From: Burkholderia sp. IMCC1007
GTDB taxonomy: Bacteria > Pseudomonadota > Gammaproteobacteria > Burkholderiales > Burkholderiaceae
Assembly: GCF_027257875.1 (NCBI RefSeq)
Contig: NZ_JAPVQY010000012.1
Location: 1-64,000, forward strand
DNA length: 64,000 bases
Direction: 5' to 3'
This document shows, piece by piece, positions 50,153-59,018 of the stretch (its first letter is position 1; the number at the start of each line of letters is the position of its first letter). The translations under genes were made by a program, and so were the position numbers. The notes beneath the pieces were generated by a model. That model had not been told where the DNA came from and made no database searches. It worked only from the letters and a program-made list of their open reading frames with translations.

Positions 50153-51538
50153 CTACACGCGCTGCAAGTCGCGCAGGAAGTTGTCGCGCCACACCGACAC
50201 GTTGTTCTCGCGCAGCTGCGCGATCATGTCCGCGTAACGCGTGCGCCGCTCCGCGAGCGGCATCGTCAGCGCCTGCGACAGCGCATCGGCCATTCCGCCA
50301 ATATCGATCGGATTGACGATCAGCGCGCCGGTGAGCTCGCGCGCGGCACCCGCGAAGCGCGACAGCACCAGCACGCCCGGATCGTCCGGATTCTGCGCAG
50401 ATACATACTCCTTCGCGACGAGGTTCATCCCGTCGCGCAACGGCGTGACGAAGCCCACGCGCGCCAGCCGGTACAGCGCGGCGAGCACCTGCCGGTCGTA
50501 CTGGCGGTGAATGTAGAGGATCGGCGCCCAGTCGAGCTCCGCATAGCGGCCGTTGATGCGGCCCGACTCCGCTTCGAGCTGCAGGCGGATGTCCTGGTAC
50601 GCGCGCAGGTCGGCGCGTGTCGATGGCGCGATCTGCAGGAACGACACGCGGTTGCGAATCGACGTCTGGTGTTCCAGCAGCTTTTCGAACGCGCGGAACC
50701 GCTCGACGAGCCCCTTCGAATAGTCGAGCCGGTCGACGCTCATGATCAGCCGGCGCCCGCGCAGCGACGTCGCCAGCGTGCGCACCGCCTTGCCATGCTC
50801 GCCCGCCTGCGCGAGCGACGCGATCTCGTCCGGATACACGCCGATCGGATAGGCTGCCGCCCGCAGCGTCGTGCCGAACGCGCTCACGCGCACCGTGCGC
50901 CCGTCGCGCGCCACTTCGCCGCCCGCCTCGAACTCGATGTAGTCGCAGAACGCGCGCAGGTCGGGCTCGGTCTGGAAGCCGAGCAGGTCGAACGCGCACA
51001 GCGATTCGACGAGCTCCCGATGCGGCGGCACGTTGACGAGCACCTGCGCGGCCGGAAACGGGATATGCAGGAAAAAGCCGATGCGGTTCTTCACGCCGGC
51101 GGCGCGCAGCGCACGCGCGAACGGGATCAGGTGATAGTCGTGCACCCAGATCACGTCGTCGTCCTGCAGCAGCGGCACGAGCTGCTGCGCGAGCCAGACG
51201 TTCACGCGGCTGTAGCCGTCGAATTCGTGGCGATCGTACTGGATCAGGTCCGCGCGATAGTGGAAGGCCGGCCACAGCGTCGCGTTCGAGAAGCCGCGGT
51301 AATACTGGTCGTAATCGCGGCGCGACAAACCGACGGTCGCGAACGTCACGGGCCCGCGCTCCTCGATGCGGATCTGAGGCTGCGGCGCACCGGACGCGAC
51401 CACCTCGCCGCTCCAGCCGAACCACATGCCGCCCGTCTCCTTCAGCGCGTCGTAGACGCCGATCGCAAGGCCACCCGCCGCCGGTTCGCCTTCCGAAATC
51501 GGGGCGACACGGTTTGAAACGATGATGAGTCGGCTCAT
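50153..51538 (-). CDS. otsA: Trehalose-6-phosphate synthase
   Basis: GT20 enzyme joining UDP-glucose and glucose-6-phosphate to trehalose-6-phosphate. It has 461 residues, normal length. Marks: [15 protein letters not shown] at the N-terminus, [46 protein letters not shown] (phosphate/UDP contacts) and [15 protein letters not shown]. Its ATG overlaps the otsB stop (ATGA), so the enzymes are made in step. Trehalose serves as osmo- and stress protectant. Confidence 0.96.
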   Translation of the reverse strand: MSRLIIVSNRVAPISEGEPAAGGLAIGVYDALKETGGMWFGWSGEVVASGAPQPQIRIEERGPVTFATVGLSRRDYDQYYRGFSNATLWPAFHYRADLIQYDRHEFDGYSRVNVWLAQQLVPLLQDDDVIWVHDYHLIPFARALRAAGVKNRIGFFLHIPFPAAQVLVNVPPHRELVESLCAFDLLGFQTEPDLRAFCDYIEFEAGGEVARDGRTVRVSAFGTTLRAAAYPIGVYPDEIASLAQAGEHGKAVRTLATSLRGRRLIMSVDRLDYSKGLVERFRAFEKLLEHQTSIRNRVSFLQIAPSTRADLRAYQDIRLQLEAESGRINGRYAELDWAPILYIHRQYDRQVLAALYRLARVGFVTPLRDGMNLVAKEYVSAQNPDDPGVLVLSRFAGAARELTGALIVNPIDIGGMADALSQALTMPLAERRTRYADMIAQLRENNVSVWRDNFLRDLQRV

Positions 51539-52287
51539 GCGCCCGGCTGCTCCGCGTCGAGCCAGCGCACGATCTGCGCATGCAGCGCGTCGACCGAGTC
51601 GACCCGCGTCCGGGCCGACGTCTCGCCCGCACCGACCTTGATCGACAGGCCGCCGCGCGCGTTCACGACCGCGAAGCCCTTCTCGTCGGTCAGGTCGTCG
51701 CCCGCGAACAGCGGCACGCGGCCCGCGAACGGCGGCTCGTCGAGAAAGGCGGCCAGCGCACGGCCCTTGTCGACGCCCTTCGGCTTGATCTCGAACACCA
51801 TCTTGCCGGGTTGCAGCACGTACGCATCGGCATATTCGGCAACGAGGCGCTCGGCCGCTTCACGCGCGACCGGCTCGCGCTCGGGCGCATTGCGGTAGTG
51901 CAGCGCGACGGCCGCGCCCTTGATTTCGAGCAGCATGCCCGGATGATGGTCGACGACGGCCGCGAGCTCGCGCTCGATGCGCAGCAGCCGTTCGTCGTTG
52001 AAGCCGATGCGCTGCGTGTCGCCGTTCGCATCGCGCCGCTCGGCGCCGTGCAGGCCGGCGATCGGCAGGTCGGGCATCTTGAGGAACGTGTCGATGTTGT
52101 CGATACCGCGACCGGACACGATCGCGACTGCGCCGTGCGAACGGCGCCGCAGTTCGTCGAGCAGCGTCAGCAGCGACGGCGGCACGTGGATGCTGTCGGG
52201 CGTCGGAGCCAGCTCGACGAGCGTGCCGTCGAAGTCGAAGAAGAACGCGGTATCGGTCAGGGACAGGGAAGCCGGAACGGATTGCAT
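51535..52287 (-). CDS. otsB: Trehalose-6-phosphate phosphatase
   Basis: HAD-family phosphatase that completes trehalose synthesis, 250 residues. Motif I FFFDFDGTLVELAP has the nucleophile and acid/base Asp; AIVSGRGIDNID is motif II; motif IV is LFAGDDLTDEKGF. ATG 52287 is chosen because the family begins right there (SLSLTDTAFFFDFDGT). It is first in an otsB-otsA operon. Note the order is otsB before otsA, as in E. coli. Confidence 0.95.
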   Translation of the reverse strand: MQSVPASLSLTDTAFFFDFDGTLVELAPTPDSIHVPPSLLTLLDELRRRSHGAVAIVSGRGIDNIDTFLKMPDLPIAGLHGAERRDANGDTQRIGFNDERLLRIERELAAVVDHHPGMLLEIKGAAVALHYRNAPEREPVAREAAERLVAEYADAYVLQPGKMVFEIKPKGVDKGRALAAFLDEPPFAGRVPLFAGDDLTDEKGFAVVNARGGLSIKVGAGETSARTRVDSVDALHAQIVRWLDAEQPGA

Positions 52288-52568
52288 CGATTCGATAGTG
52301 TGAGGGCGCACTGCAATGGCAGGCACGCCGCTGCGCGAATGGAATTGTGCGCATCTTACCGCGCCTGCGTACCGAGATGGGCGAAAGCGCCGGATTGCGG
52401 GCGCTGCGCCGCTCGCCGCGTCAACTGCGACATATTGCCCCGCTCGCCGGCCCGTACGGGTTTCGAAAGGACGCAGGCGCGGGAATTGCGCTACAGTCGG
52501 CAACCGCCGGCCGCGCGACGCATGGCGCCGCGCCGGCCGGCGACCGTTCCATCCGATCGAGCCCCAGG

Positions 52569-53213
52569 ATGTCGTCTGCCCGTTCCGCGCCGCCCCGGCG
52601 CCCCAACCGCTTCGCCCGCTTCATCCGCACGGCCGCGGCGCTGGCCGCCACCGTCGCGCTTGCCGCCTGCACGCGCGACGAGCCGAACTGGCACCTGACC
52701 AACGTCACCGGCCACCTGCCCGACCTGTCGTTCACGCTGACCGGCGGCGACGGCCAGCCCGTTCATGCCAACGCATTTCGCGGCCGCGTCGCGCTGGTGT
52801 ACTTCGGCTACACGCACTGTCCGGACGTCTGCCCCGAAACGATGGCGCGGCTGATGGAAGTGCTCGCGAAGCTCGGCCCGCAGGCCAACGACGTGCGCAT
52901 CCTGTTCGTCTCGGTCGACCCGGCGCGCGACACGCCGCAGGCGATGCAGTCGTACGTCGCCGCGTTCGACGCCGCACACGCACGCGGGCTGACCGGCACC
53001 GACGGCCAGATCGAATCGCTCGCGAAACGCTATCGCGTCGCGTACCAGATGGAACAACGCGATCCGTCCGGCGGCTACGAGGTCACGCACAGCTCGGCCG
53101 TCTACATCTTCGACGCAAACGGCCGCGCGCGCCTGCTCGCGACCGACCGCGATTCGCCCGACGCCATCGCCGCCGATGTGCGCCGGATCATCGACACTGC
53201 CTCCACCACCTGA
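52569..53213 (+). CDS. SCO1/SenC copper chaperone
   Basis: Thioredoxin-fold copper protein for assembly of the CuA centre of cytochrome c oxidase. It has 214 residues and a lipoprotein or uncleaved signal (TAAALAATVALAAC). The CxxxC motif is in YTHCPDVCPETM and the third copper ligand His in YEVTHSSAVYIF. ATG 52569 is used; a longer upstream reading has no similarity. It starts a three-gene unit with a PCuAC protein (8 nt gap) and a CtaG-like protein (10 nt gap). Confidence 0.93.
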   Translation: MSSARSAPPRRPNRFARFIRTAAALAATVALAACTRDEPNWHLTNVTGHLPDLSFTLTGGDGQPVHANAFRGRVALVYFGYTHCPDVCPETMARLMEVLAKLGPQANDVRILFVSVDPARDTPQAMQSYVAAFDAAHARGLTGTDGQIESLAKRYRVAYQMEQRDPSGGYEVTHSSAVYIFDANGRARLLATDRDSPDAIAADVRRIIDTASTT

Positions 53214-53221
53214 ATTCCGAC

Positions 53222-53662
53222 ATGAAGACGACCCTCAAGACGTTCGCCCTCCTCGCCGCACTGTGTACCGGCGCTCACGCGTATGCCGCCGGCGCGATCA
53301 CCGCGCAGAATGCGTGGGTGCGCTGGCTGCCGAACAAGTTGCCCGCGGGCGGCTACGTGACGCTCGTCAACGCAAGCGACAAGCCGGTCGATCTCGTCGA
53401 CGTCGACAGCCCCGACTACGGGATGGCGATGCTGCACCAGACGGTATCGAACGGCTCGACGCAGAAGATGGAAATGGTCGACAAGCTGACGATCCCCGCA
53501 CGCGGCAAGGTCGACATCGCGCCGGGCGGCTATCACTTCATGCTCGAGGAGCCGAAGCACACGATCAAGCCGGGCGACACCGTACACCTGCGCCTGAAGT
53601 TCTCCGACGGCGAAACGGTCGACACGCCGTTCGCCGTGAAGTCGCCGGCGCAGGCGAAGTAA
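53222..53662 (+). CDS. PCu(A)C periplasmic copper chaperone
   Basis: Cu(I) chaperone (DUF461 family) that delivers copper to SCO or directly to CuA. It has 146 residues and a signal peptide (TLKTFALLAALCTGAHAYA). The copper motif H(M)x10Mx21HxM is visible: MLHQTV...MEMVD...GGYHFMLEEPKH. It is co-transcribed with the SCO gene before it and the CtaG-like gene after it. Confidence 0.94.
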   Translation: MKTTLKTFALLAALCTGAHAYAAGAITAQNAWVRWLPNKLPAGGYVTLVNASDKPVDLVDVDSPDYGMAMLHQTVSNGSTQKMEMVDKLTIPARGKVDIAPGGYHFMLEEPKHTIKPGDTVHLRLKFSDGETVDTPFAVKSPAQAK

Positions 53663-53672
53663 TGCGCGCGCG

Positions 53673-54545
53673 ATGAACGTCCTGTACTGGCTCGATCCGT
53701 GGGAACCGTCGCCGACCGTGGTCATCGCGGTATTGACGGCCGCCGTGCTGTTCGCACGCGGCGTGAAGAAGGCGAAGGTGTCGCCGCTGCGGCAGTTCTC
53801 GTTCTGGTTCGGGCTGACGGCGCTCTACATCGCGCTGCACACGCGGCTCGACTACTTCTTCGAGCACGAGTTCTTCATGCACCGCGCGCAGCACCTCGTG
53901 CTGCACCACCTCGGGCCGTTCTTCATCGCGCTGTCCTATCCGGGCGCGGCGATCCGCGCGGGCATTCCGTTTCGCTGGCGACAGCGCTTCGTGCGCCCCG
54001 CGCTCGCATGGGCGCCCGTGCGCGCGACGCTCGACGTGGTGTTCCATCCGGTCGTCGCGGTCGTGCTGTTCGTCGGGCTGATCTATTTCTGGCTGCTGTC
54101 GCCGATCCACTTCGTCGCGATGCTCGACTGGCGTCTGTATCGCGTGATGAACTGGAGCATGGTGGTCGACGGGCTGCTGTTCTGGTGGCTCGTCGTGGAT
54201 CCGCGCCCCGCGCCGCCCGCGCGGCTGTCGCCAGGCCGCCGGATCCTGATCGTCGTCGCGGCGATCCCGCCGCAGATCGCGCTCGGCGCGCTGATCTTCT
54301 TCACGCCGCACGAGCTGTATCCGATCTACTCGATCTGCGGCCGCGCATTCACGTGGCTGAGCCCGCTGCGCGACCAGCAGATCGGCGGCCTGCTGCTGTG
54401 GATTCCCGGTTCGATGATGAGCGTGATCGGGGCGCTGATCGCGCTGCGGCACTGGCTGCGGCTGTCGGCACGCGGCCGTCTGATCGACGAGCGGGGTGCC
54501 GCGCGGCATGCCGAGCGCCCGTCGGTGACGCGCACCGCGCACTGA
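53673..54545 (+). CDS. CtaG (Caa3-type) cytochrome oxidase assembly membrane protein
   Basis: Polytopic membrane protein of the CtaG_caa3 family, 290 residues with about seven TM helices. The conserved His-rich segment HEFFMHRAQHLVLHHLGPFFI and HFVAMLDWRLYRVMNWSMVVDGLLFW are family marks; the His and Met residues may bind copper. Its context behind SCO and PCuAC genes supports a role in oxidase maturation. This is unrelated to the Cox11-type CtaG despite the shared name. Confidence 0.9.
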   Translation: MNVLYWLDPWEPSPTVVIAVLTAAVLFARGVKKAKVSPLRQFSFWFGLTALYIALHTRLDYFFEHEFFMHRAQHLVLHHLGPFFIALSYPGAAIRAGIPFRWRQRFVRPALAWAPVRATLDVVFHPVVAVVLFVGLIYFWLLSPIHFVAMLDWRLYRVMNWSMVVDGLLFWWLVVDPRPAPPARLSPGRRILIVVAAIPPQIALGALIFFTPHELYPIYSICGRAFTWLSPLRDQQIGGLLLWIPGSMMSVIGALIALRHWLRLSARGRLIDERGAARHAERPSVTRTAH

Positions 54546-54564
54546 CCGCGCGGCGCCTGGCGCG

Positions 54565-55101
54565 TCAGGCGCGCGCGCTGGTCATCCACACGTGCGGGAT
54601 GCCGTCCTCGTCGTGCACGTCCGAGTTCGGCGTAAAGCCGAATGCCCCGTAGAAACGCTGCAAGTGGGCCTGCGCATGCAGGCTCACCGGCGTGTCCGGC
54701 CATTGCGCACGGATATGCTCGAGCGCGCGCGACAGCAGCGCGTTGCCGAGGCCCGCGCCGCGAAACGGCGCGGTCGTCAGCACGCGACCGATACGCACGT
54801 CGGTGTTCTGCGCATCCGGCAACAGCACGCGCAGGTAGCCGGCAACGCGCCCTTGCGGATCGTACGCAGCCAGGTGCCATGCCGCCTGGTCCGCATCGTC
54901 GATGTCGCGATACACGCAGTTCTGCTCGACGACGAACACGGCGCTGCGCGCGTCGAGGATCGAATAGACTTCACGCGCCGTCAGCGCGTCGAAGGATTTC
55001 CAGCGCCAGTCGAGATCGTCGGCGCGCGGGGATGCGGCAGGTGCGGAAGCGTTCATGGGTGGTCCGGATTCGGGCGCGCCGGTCGGCGCGCGGGCAGCCA
55101 T
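54565..55101 (-). CDS. GNAT acetyltransferase, ElaA-like
   Basis: A 178-residue GNAT-fold protein of the ElaA group. DLDWRWKSFDALTAREVYSIL and FVVEQNCVYRDIDDADQAAWHL are hallmarks of the group, and the acetyl-CoA loop is RVLTTAPFRGAGLGNALLSRAL. ATG 55101 has GAGG eight bases upstream; ATG 55056 would remove 15 non-conserved residues. Substrate unknown. Confidence 0.88.
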   Translation of the reverse strand: MAARAPTGAPESGPPMNASAPAASPRADDLDWRWKSFDALTAREVYSILDARSAVFVVEQNCVYRDIDDADQAAWHLAAYDPQGRVAGYLRVLLPDAQNTDVRIGRVLTTAPFRGAGLGNALLSRALEHIRAQWPDTPVSLHAQAHLQRFYGAFGFTPNSDVHDEDGIPHVWMTSARA

Positions 55102-55153
55102 CGATTATGCCTCGAAGCGCGCGGCACACGACCACTGCTCTGATGCATGAACA

Positions 55154-55176
55154 AGGCCCCGCATTGCGCGGGGCCT
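55154..55176 (-). terminator. Terminator of the pirin gene
   Basis: Perfect 9-bp stem AGGCCCCGC/GCGGGGCCT with a five-base loop lies 6 nt after the pirin stop on the minus strand, followed by TTGTTC. Confidence 0.65.
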
Positions 55177-55181
55177 GTCCG

Positions 55182-56048
55182 TCATGCCGGCATCTGGCCG
55201 AAGCGGCCGCTGTTGAAATCGTCGATCGCGGCGCGGATTTCCTCTTGCGAGTTCATCACGAACGGCCCGTAACCGACGACCGGCTCATCGATCGGCTCGC
55301 CGCTCAGGATCAGCAGCTTCGCGTCGCCATTCGCCTCGATCTCGACGTCGCGGCCGTCGCGGCTCAGTTGCACGAACTGCGCTTCGCGGGCGACCGTCTC
55401 GCCGTTCACCAGCAACGTGCCGCTCAGCACGACCACCGCGAGCGTGCGCCCCTCGGCGATCGGGAACCGTGCCCGGCCGCCGGCTGCGAGCCGCACGTCC
55501 CACACGTCGATCGGCGTATGCGTGCGGGCCGGGCCGCGCCGCCCGTCGAATTCGCCCGCGATGATCCGCGCGCGACCCGCGCCGTCCGGCAGTTCGACCA
55601 CCGGGATGTCCGCGTCCAGAATCGTCTGATAGCCGGGCGCATTCATCTTGTCGGCGGCGGGCAGGTTCACCCACAACTGCACCATCTCCAGCGGACCGCC
55701 CCGCTTCGTGAACGCTTCGGAGTGGAATTCCTCGTGCAGGATCCCGCTGCCGGCCGTCATCCACTGCACGTCACCCGGGCCGATCGTGCCGCCCGCGCCG
55801 GTCGAGTCGCGGTGCGCGACTTCGCCGTCATAGACGATCGTCACCGTTTCGAAGCCGCGGTGCGGGTGCTGGCCCACTCCGCGCGGCGCCGAAGCCGGCT
55901 CGAAGTTCGCAGGCCCCGCGTAGTCGAGCAGCAGGAACGGGCTCAGGTGCGCACCATGAGTCTGATAGCTGAACATCGAACGCACCGGGAAACCGTCGCC
56001 GACCCAATGGCCGCGCGGCGCACTGTAGACACCCTGGATCTTCTTCAT
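55182..56048 (-). CDS. Pirin-family protein
   Basis: Bicupin pirin, 288 residues; bacterial homologues bind Fe and some act as quercetin dioxygenases. The metal-site motifs are GVGQHPHRGFETVTIVYDGEV (His, His) and SGILHEEFHSE (His, Glu). ATG 56048 is preferred because GGAGAAGG lies before it and the pirin fold starts right there. It is divergent from a LysR gene; pirin next to such a LysR gene is common in proteobacteria. An 18-bp perfect palindrome lies 20 bp upstream of its start. Confidence 0.93.
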   Translation of the reverse strand: MKKIQGVYSAPRGHWVGDGFPVRSMFSYQTHGAHLSPFLLLDYAGPANFEPASAPRGVGQHPHRGFETVTIVYDGEVAHRDSTGAGGTIGPGDVQWMTAGSGILHEEFHSEAFTKRGGPLEMVQLWVNLPAADKMNAPGYQTILDADIPVVELPDGAGRARIIAGEFDGRRGPARTHTPIDVWDVRLAAGGRARFPIAEGRTLAVVVLSGTLLVNGETVAREAQFVQLSRDGRDVEIEANGDAKLLILSGEPIDEPVVGYGPFVMNSQEEIRAAIDDFNSGRFGQMPA

Positions 56049-56067
56049 TTGCCTTCTCCGAATTGCG

Positions 56068-56085
56068 GCGAAACACGTGTTTCGC
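56068..56085. promoter_or_regulatory. 18-bp perfect palindrome between pirin and lysR
   Basis: GCGAAACACGTGTTTCGC reads identically on both strands. It lies in the 110-bp divergent region, 20 bp from the pirin start and 74 bp from the LysR start, so bound protein or a 5' hairpin could control pirin translation or transcription. It contains the CACGTG core. Confidence 0.55.
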
Positions 56086-56158
56086 ATCCTGAGTAGGAAT
56101 ATAGAGGTGGAACGATCGATCCGGTAGACTGCCAAAATCGCACTCAGCGTTCTATTTC

Positions 56159-57076
56159 ATGAACGATACCGACCGGGATCTGAACGACCTCTATTACTTC
56201 GTGCAAGTCGTCGAGCACGGCGGCTTCGCGCCGGCCGGACGTGCGCTGAACATGCCAAAATCGAAGCTGAGCCGCCGTATCGCGCTGCTCGAGGCGCGGC
56301 TCGGGATGCGGCTGATCCAGCGTTCGACGCGCCGTTTCACGGTCACCGACGTCGGCCAGACCTACTACGCGCATTGTCGCGCGATGCTCGTCGAGGCGGA
56401 TGCCGCCGACGAGGCGATCGCGCTGCTGCACGAGGAGCCGCGCGGCATCGTGCGCGTCAGTTGCCCGGTCGTGCTGCTCGATTCGCTCGTCGGCACGATG
56501 ATCGCCGCGTTCATGGTCGCGTGCCCGCGCGTCGAGATTCATCTGGAGGCGACCAACCGGCGCGTCGACGTGGTCGGCGAAGGGATCGACGTCGCGATCC
56601 GCGTGCGTCCGCCGCCGCTGGAAGACAGCGATCTCGCGCTGCGCGTGCTGGCCGAGCGCGGCCAGTGCCTCGTCGCGAGCCCCGCGTTGCTGCGCGAACA
56701 CGGCGTGCCGGCCGTGGCCGCCGATCTCACGCGCCTGCCGAGCCTCGATCACGGCGTGCCGCTGGCATCGCACGTGTGGCGGTTGCGCGGCCCCGACGGC
56801 GCTCAAGCGGAAATCCACCACCAGCCGCGCTACGTGACGGGTGGCATGCTGGCGCTGCGCGCGGCCGCCGTCGCGGGCGTCGGCGTCGTGCAGTTGCCGA
56901 CGATGATGGTGCGCGACGAAGTCGCGCGCGGTGAACTGGCGACCGTGCTGCCGGACTGGGCGCCGCGCCGCGAGGTCGTGCACGCCGTGTTCGCGTCGCG
57001 GCGCGGACTGCTGCCCGCGGTGCGCGCGCTGCTCGATTTCCTGGCCGAGCGGTTCGCCGAACTCGAACCCGATTGA
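56159..57076 (+). CDS. LysR-family transcriptional regulator
   Basis: LTTR of 305 residues. N-terminal winged helix: LYYFVQVVEHGGFAPAGRALNMPKSKLSRRIALLEARLGMRL. C-terminal periplasmic-binding-like co-inducer domain with GIDVAIRVRPPPLEDS and ACxxLxRLPSLDH-type segments. It is transcribed away from pirin with a 110-bp shared region, the classical arrangement for a LysR protein controlling its divergent neighbour. Effector unknown. Confidence 0.92.
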   Translation: MNDTDRDLNDLYYFVQVVEHGGFAPAGRALNMPKSKLSRRIALLEARLGMRLIQRSTRRFTVTDVGQTYYAHCRAMLVEADAADEAIALLHEEPRGIVRVSCPVVLLDSLVGTMIAAFMVACPRVEIHLEATNRRVDVVGEGIDVAIRVRPPPLEDSDLALRVLAERGQCLVASPALLREHGVPAVAADLTRLPSLDHGVPLASHVWRLRGPDGAQAEIHHQPRYVTGGMLALRAAAVAGVGVVQLPTMMVRDEVARGELATVLPDWAPRREVVHAVFASRRGLLPAVRALLDFLAERFAELEPD

Positions 57077-57206
57077 CCGGCTTCGCGCCAGCCTGCGCCG
57101 CCGCTTCTGTCACGCAATGGCGAACCGGACGCTGCAGACGGGCCGCGCGTGCCGTAGACTGCGGGGCGCGCATCGCGCTTTTCACAACCCTTATTGCATT
57201 CCCGCC

Positions 57207-57713
57207 ATGTTCACGCTGTCCAACGACCCTCACGCCTCCAAGGCCGAACTCTATGCGACGCTCGTCGAGCAGGCACGCGCGCTCGTCGAATCGGAACGCG
57301 ACCTGACCGCGAACGCCGCGAACTTCTCCGCGCTCGTCTATCACTCGCTCGATCGCCTGAACTGGGCCGGCTTCTATTTCTTCGACGGCACGGAGCTCGT
57401 GGTCGGGCCGTTCCAGGGCAAGCCCGCGTGCGTGCGGATCGCACTCGGCAAAGGCGTGTGCGGCACGGCTGCGCAGACCCGCGAGACGCAGGTCGTGCGC
57501 GACGTGCATGAATTCCCGGGCCATATCGCATGCGATGCCGCGTCGGAATCGGAGATCGTCGTGCCGCTGGTCGCGGCCGACGGCACGCTGATCGGCGTGT
57601 GGGACGTCGACAGCCCGGTCGCCGCGCGTTTCGACGACGAGGACCGCAACGGGATGGAAGCGCTGTGCCGTGTGTTCGTCGAACACGCGTGGGAAAAGGC
57701 GCGCGGTCGATAA
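57207..57713 (+). CDS. msrC: Free methionine-(R)-sulfoxide reductase (fRMsr, GAF type)
   Basis: Cytoplasmic GAF-domain enzyme that reduces free Met-R-sulfoxide. It has 168 residues. The three redox Cys are in KPACVRIALGKGVCGTAAQTRET and GHIACDAASESEIVVPL, matching the fRMsr pattern, and LNWAGFYFFDG is the family ligand pocket start. ATG 57207 begins exactly at family similarity. A strong intrinsic terminator follows. Confidence 0.92.
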   Translation: MFTLSNDPHASKAELYATLVEQARALVESERDLTANAANFSALVYHSLDRLNWAGFYFFDGTELVVGPFQGKPACVRIALGKGVCGTAAQTRETQVVRDVHEFPGHIACDAASESEIVVPLVAADGTLIGVWDVDSPVAARFDDEDRNGMEALCRVFVEHAWEKARGR

Positions 57714-57778
57714 GCGAAGCGCTGCGCTGCCGGTCGCGACTGTCGCGCGCTGAAAGGCGCTGTGCGACCGCACAGACA

Positions 57779-57804
57779 AAAGTGCCCCGATCGGGGCACT
57801 TTTT
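57779..57804. terminator. Intrinsic terminator between fRMsr and map
   Basis: Perfect 10-bp stem AGTGCCCCGA/TCGGGGCACT with five T after it and A-rich bases before it; it can serve both converging genes. Confidence 0.92.
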
Positions 57805-57850
57805 CGTGGCACCTCTGCTGCGTGCGGCCTGCCGTGCGCGTCCGGCCGCG

Positions 57851-58657
57851 TCAGGCCGCGTGCGTGCCGGAAAGCGCCTCGGACGCCTGCGGCGTCACGT
57901 CGTCCGTCAACACCTCGAAGCCCTGCTCCGTCACCACGACCATGTGCTCCCATTGCGCGGACAGCGAATGGTCCTTCGTGACCACCGTCCAGCCGTCGGC
58001 CAGCACGCGCGTATCGCGCTTGCCCGCATTCAGCATCGGCTCGATCGTGAAGATCATCCCCGGCCGCAGCGGCACGCCGGTGCCCGGGCGGCCGTAATGC
58101 AGCACCTGCGGCTCGTCGTGGTACACGTCGCCGATCCCGTGGCCGCAGTACTCGCGAACCACGCTGAACCCTTCGCGATGCGCGACCTGCTGGATCGCAT
58201 AGCCGACGTCGCCGAGCGTCGCGCCCGGACGCACCGCACGGATGCCCGCATGCATCGCCTCATAGGTCGCCGCGACGAGGCGCCGCGCAAGTTCGCCCGG
58301 CTCGCCGGCGAAGTACATGCGGCTCGTGTCGCCGAACCAGCCGTCCTTGATCACCGCGATGTCGAGGTTCACGATATCGCCGTCGCGCAGCGGCCGCGAC
58401 GACGGAATGCCATGGCAGACCACGTGATTGACCGACGTGCAAAGCGTCTTTGGATAGCCGTGGTAACCGATGTTCGCCGGGATCGCACCGAGTTCGTCGA
58501 CGATGTATTCGCGGCAGAGGACGTCCAGGTCGTCGGTGGTGACGCCCGGCTTCACGTGCTCGGTGATCATCGTCAGCACCTGGGACGCGAGCTTCGCAGC
58601 CTCGCGCGACTTGGCGATTTCAGCGGCGCCGCGGATCGGGATGTCGCGCTTCGCCAT
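57851..58657 (-). CDS. map: Type I methionine aminopeptidase, in a ParD-like pair
   Basis: Removes N-terminal Met from nascent proteins. It has 268 residues of the pita-bread fold. Metal ligands are all visible: IVNLDIAVIKDG (Asp), FGDTSRMYF (Asp), EYCGHGIGDVYH (His), FTIEPMLN (Glu) and AQWEHMVVV (Glu); the substrate His is in YPKTLCTSVNHVVCHGIP. Its ATG overlaps the stop of an upstream ParD-like gene by one base (TAATG), so translation is coupled. Housekeeping map normally neighbours rpsB in Burkholderia, so this is probably a paralogue. Confidence 0.95.
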   Translation of the reverse strand: MAKRDIPIRGAAEIAKSREAAKLASQVLTMITEHVKPGVTTDDLDVLCREYIVDELGAIPANIGYHGYPKTLCTSVNHVVCHGIPSSRPLRDGDIVNLDIAVIKDGWFGDTSRMYFAGEPGELARRLVAATYEAMHAGIRAVRPGATLGDVGYAIQQVAHREGFSVVREYCGHGIGDVYHDEPQVLHYGRPGTGVPLRPGMIFTIEPMLNAGKRDTRVLADGWTVVTKDHSLSAQWEHMVVVTEQGFEVLTDDVTPQASEALSGTHAA

Positions 58658-58893
58658 TACGCCACCTGCTCGATGCCGTGTGCCACCGACTCCGTCGGCC
58701 CGGTATCGCCACCGCGCGCTTCGGCGTCGATCAGCATCCGGCAGATGTCGCCATAGGACAGCGACGGATTGAGTTCCGACATCATCCCGACCCGCAGCCA
58801 GTGCTCCGCCTGCGCATTGATCGAGCGGCTCAACGCCGTGCTGGTCGAGCGCAGTCGTTCGTGCATGTGCTCGGATATCTTGATGATTCCCAT
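58657..58893 (-). CDS. ParD-like ribbon-helix-helix protein upstream of map
   Basis: A 78-residue protein of the ParD_like antitoxin family (PF11903 type). IKISEHMHERLRSTSTALSRSINAQAEHWLRVGMMSEL is an RHH-type segment: a strand followed by two helices, here with a variant AEHWLRVG core. The C-terminal half LNPSLSYGDICRMLIDAEA is characteristic of the family. No ParE or RelE toxin lies near; instead map is fused by a one-base overlap. A promoter (58928-58956) precedes it. Whether it represses this operon or has any antitoxin role is unknown. Confidence 0.85.
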   Translation of the reverse strand: MGIIKISEHMHERLRSTSTALSRSINAQAEHWLRVGMMSELNPSLSYGDICRMLIDAEARGGDTGPTESVAHGIEQVA

Positions 58894-58927
58894 ATGTCTC
58901 TAATTAAGCGAAATGTAGTCGTTTTGT

Positions 58928-58956
58928 ATATTACGCTCGACATAGGCGCGCAGCAA
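58928..58956 (-). promoter_or_regulatory. Predicted promoter of the ParD-like/map operon
   Basis: Read leftward: TTGCTG, 17-bp spacer, TAATAT, with a leader of about 28 nt to the ATG at 58893. Five of six -10 bases match the consensus. Confidence 0.55.
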
Positions 58957-59018
58957 GCGTCGAACCATGATGAATACCGTTGACATCAAATTCCAACTTG
59001 CTGGAAAATAAATCCATC

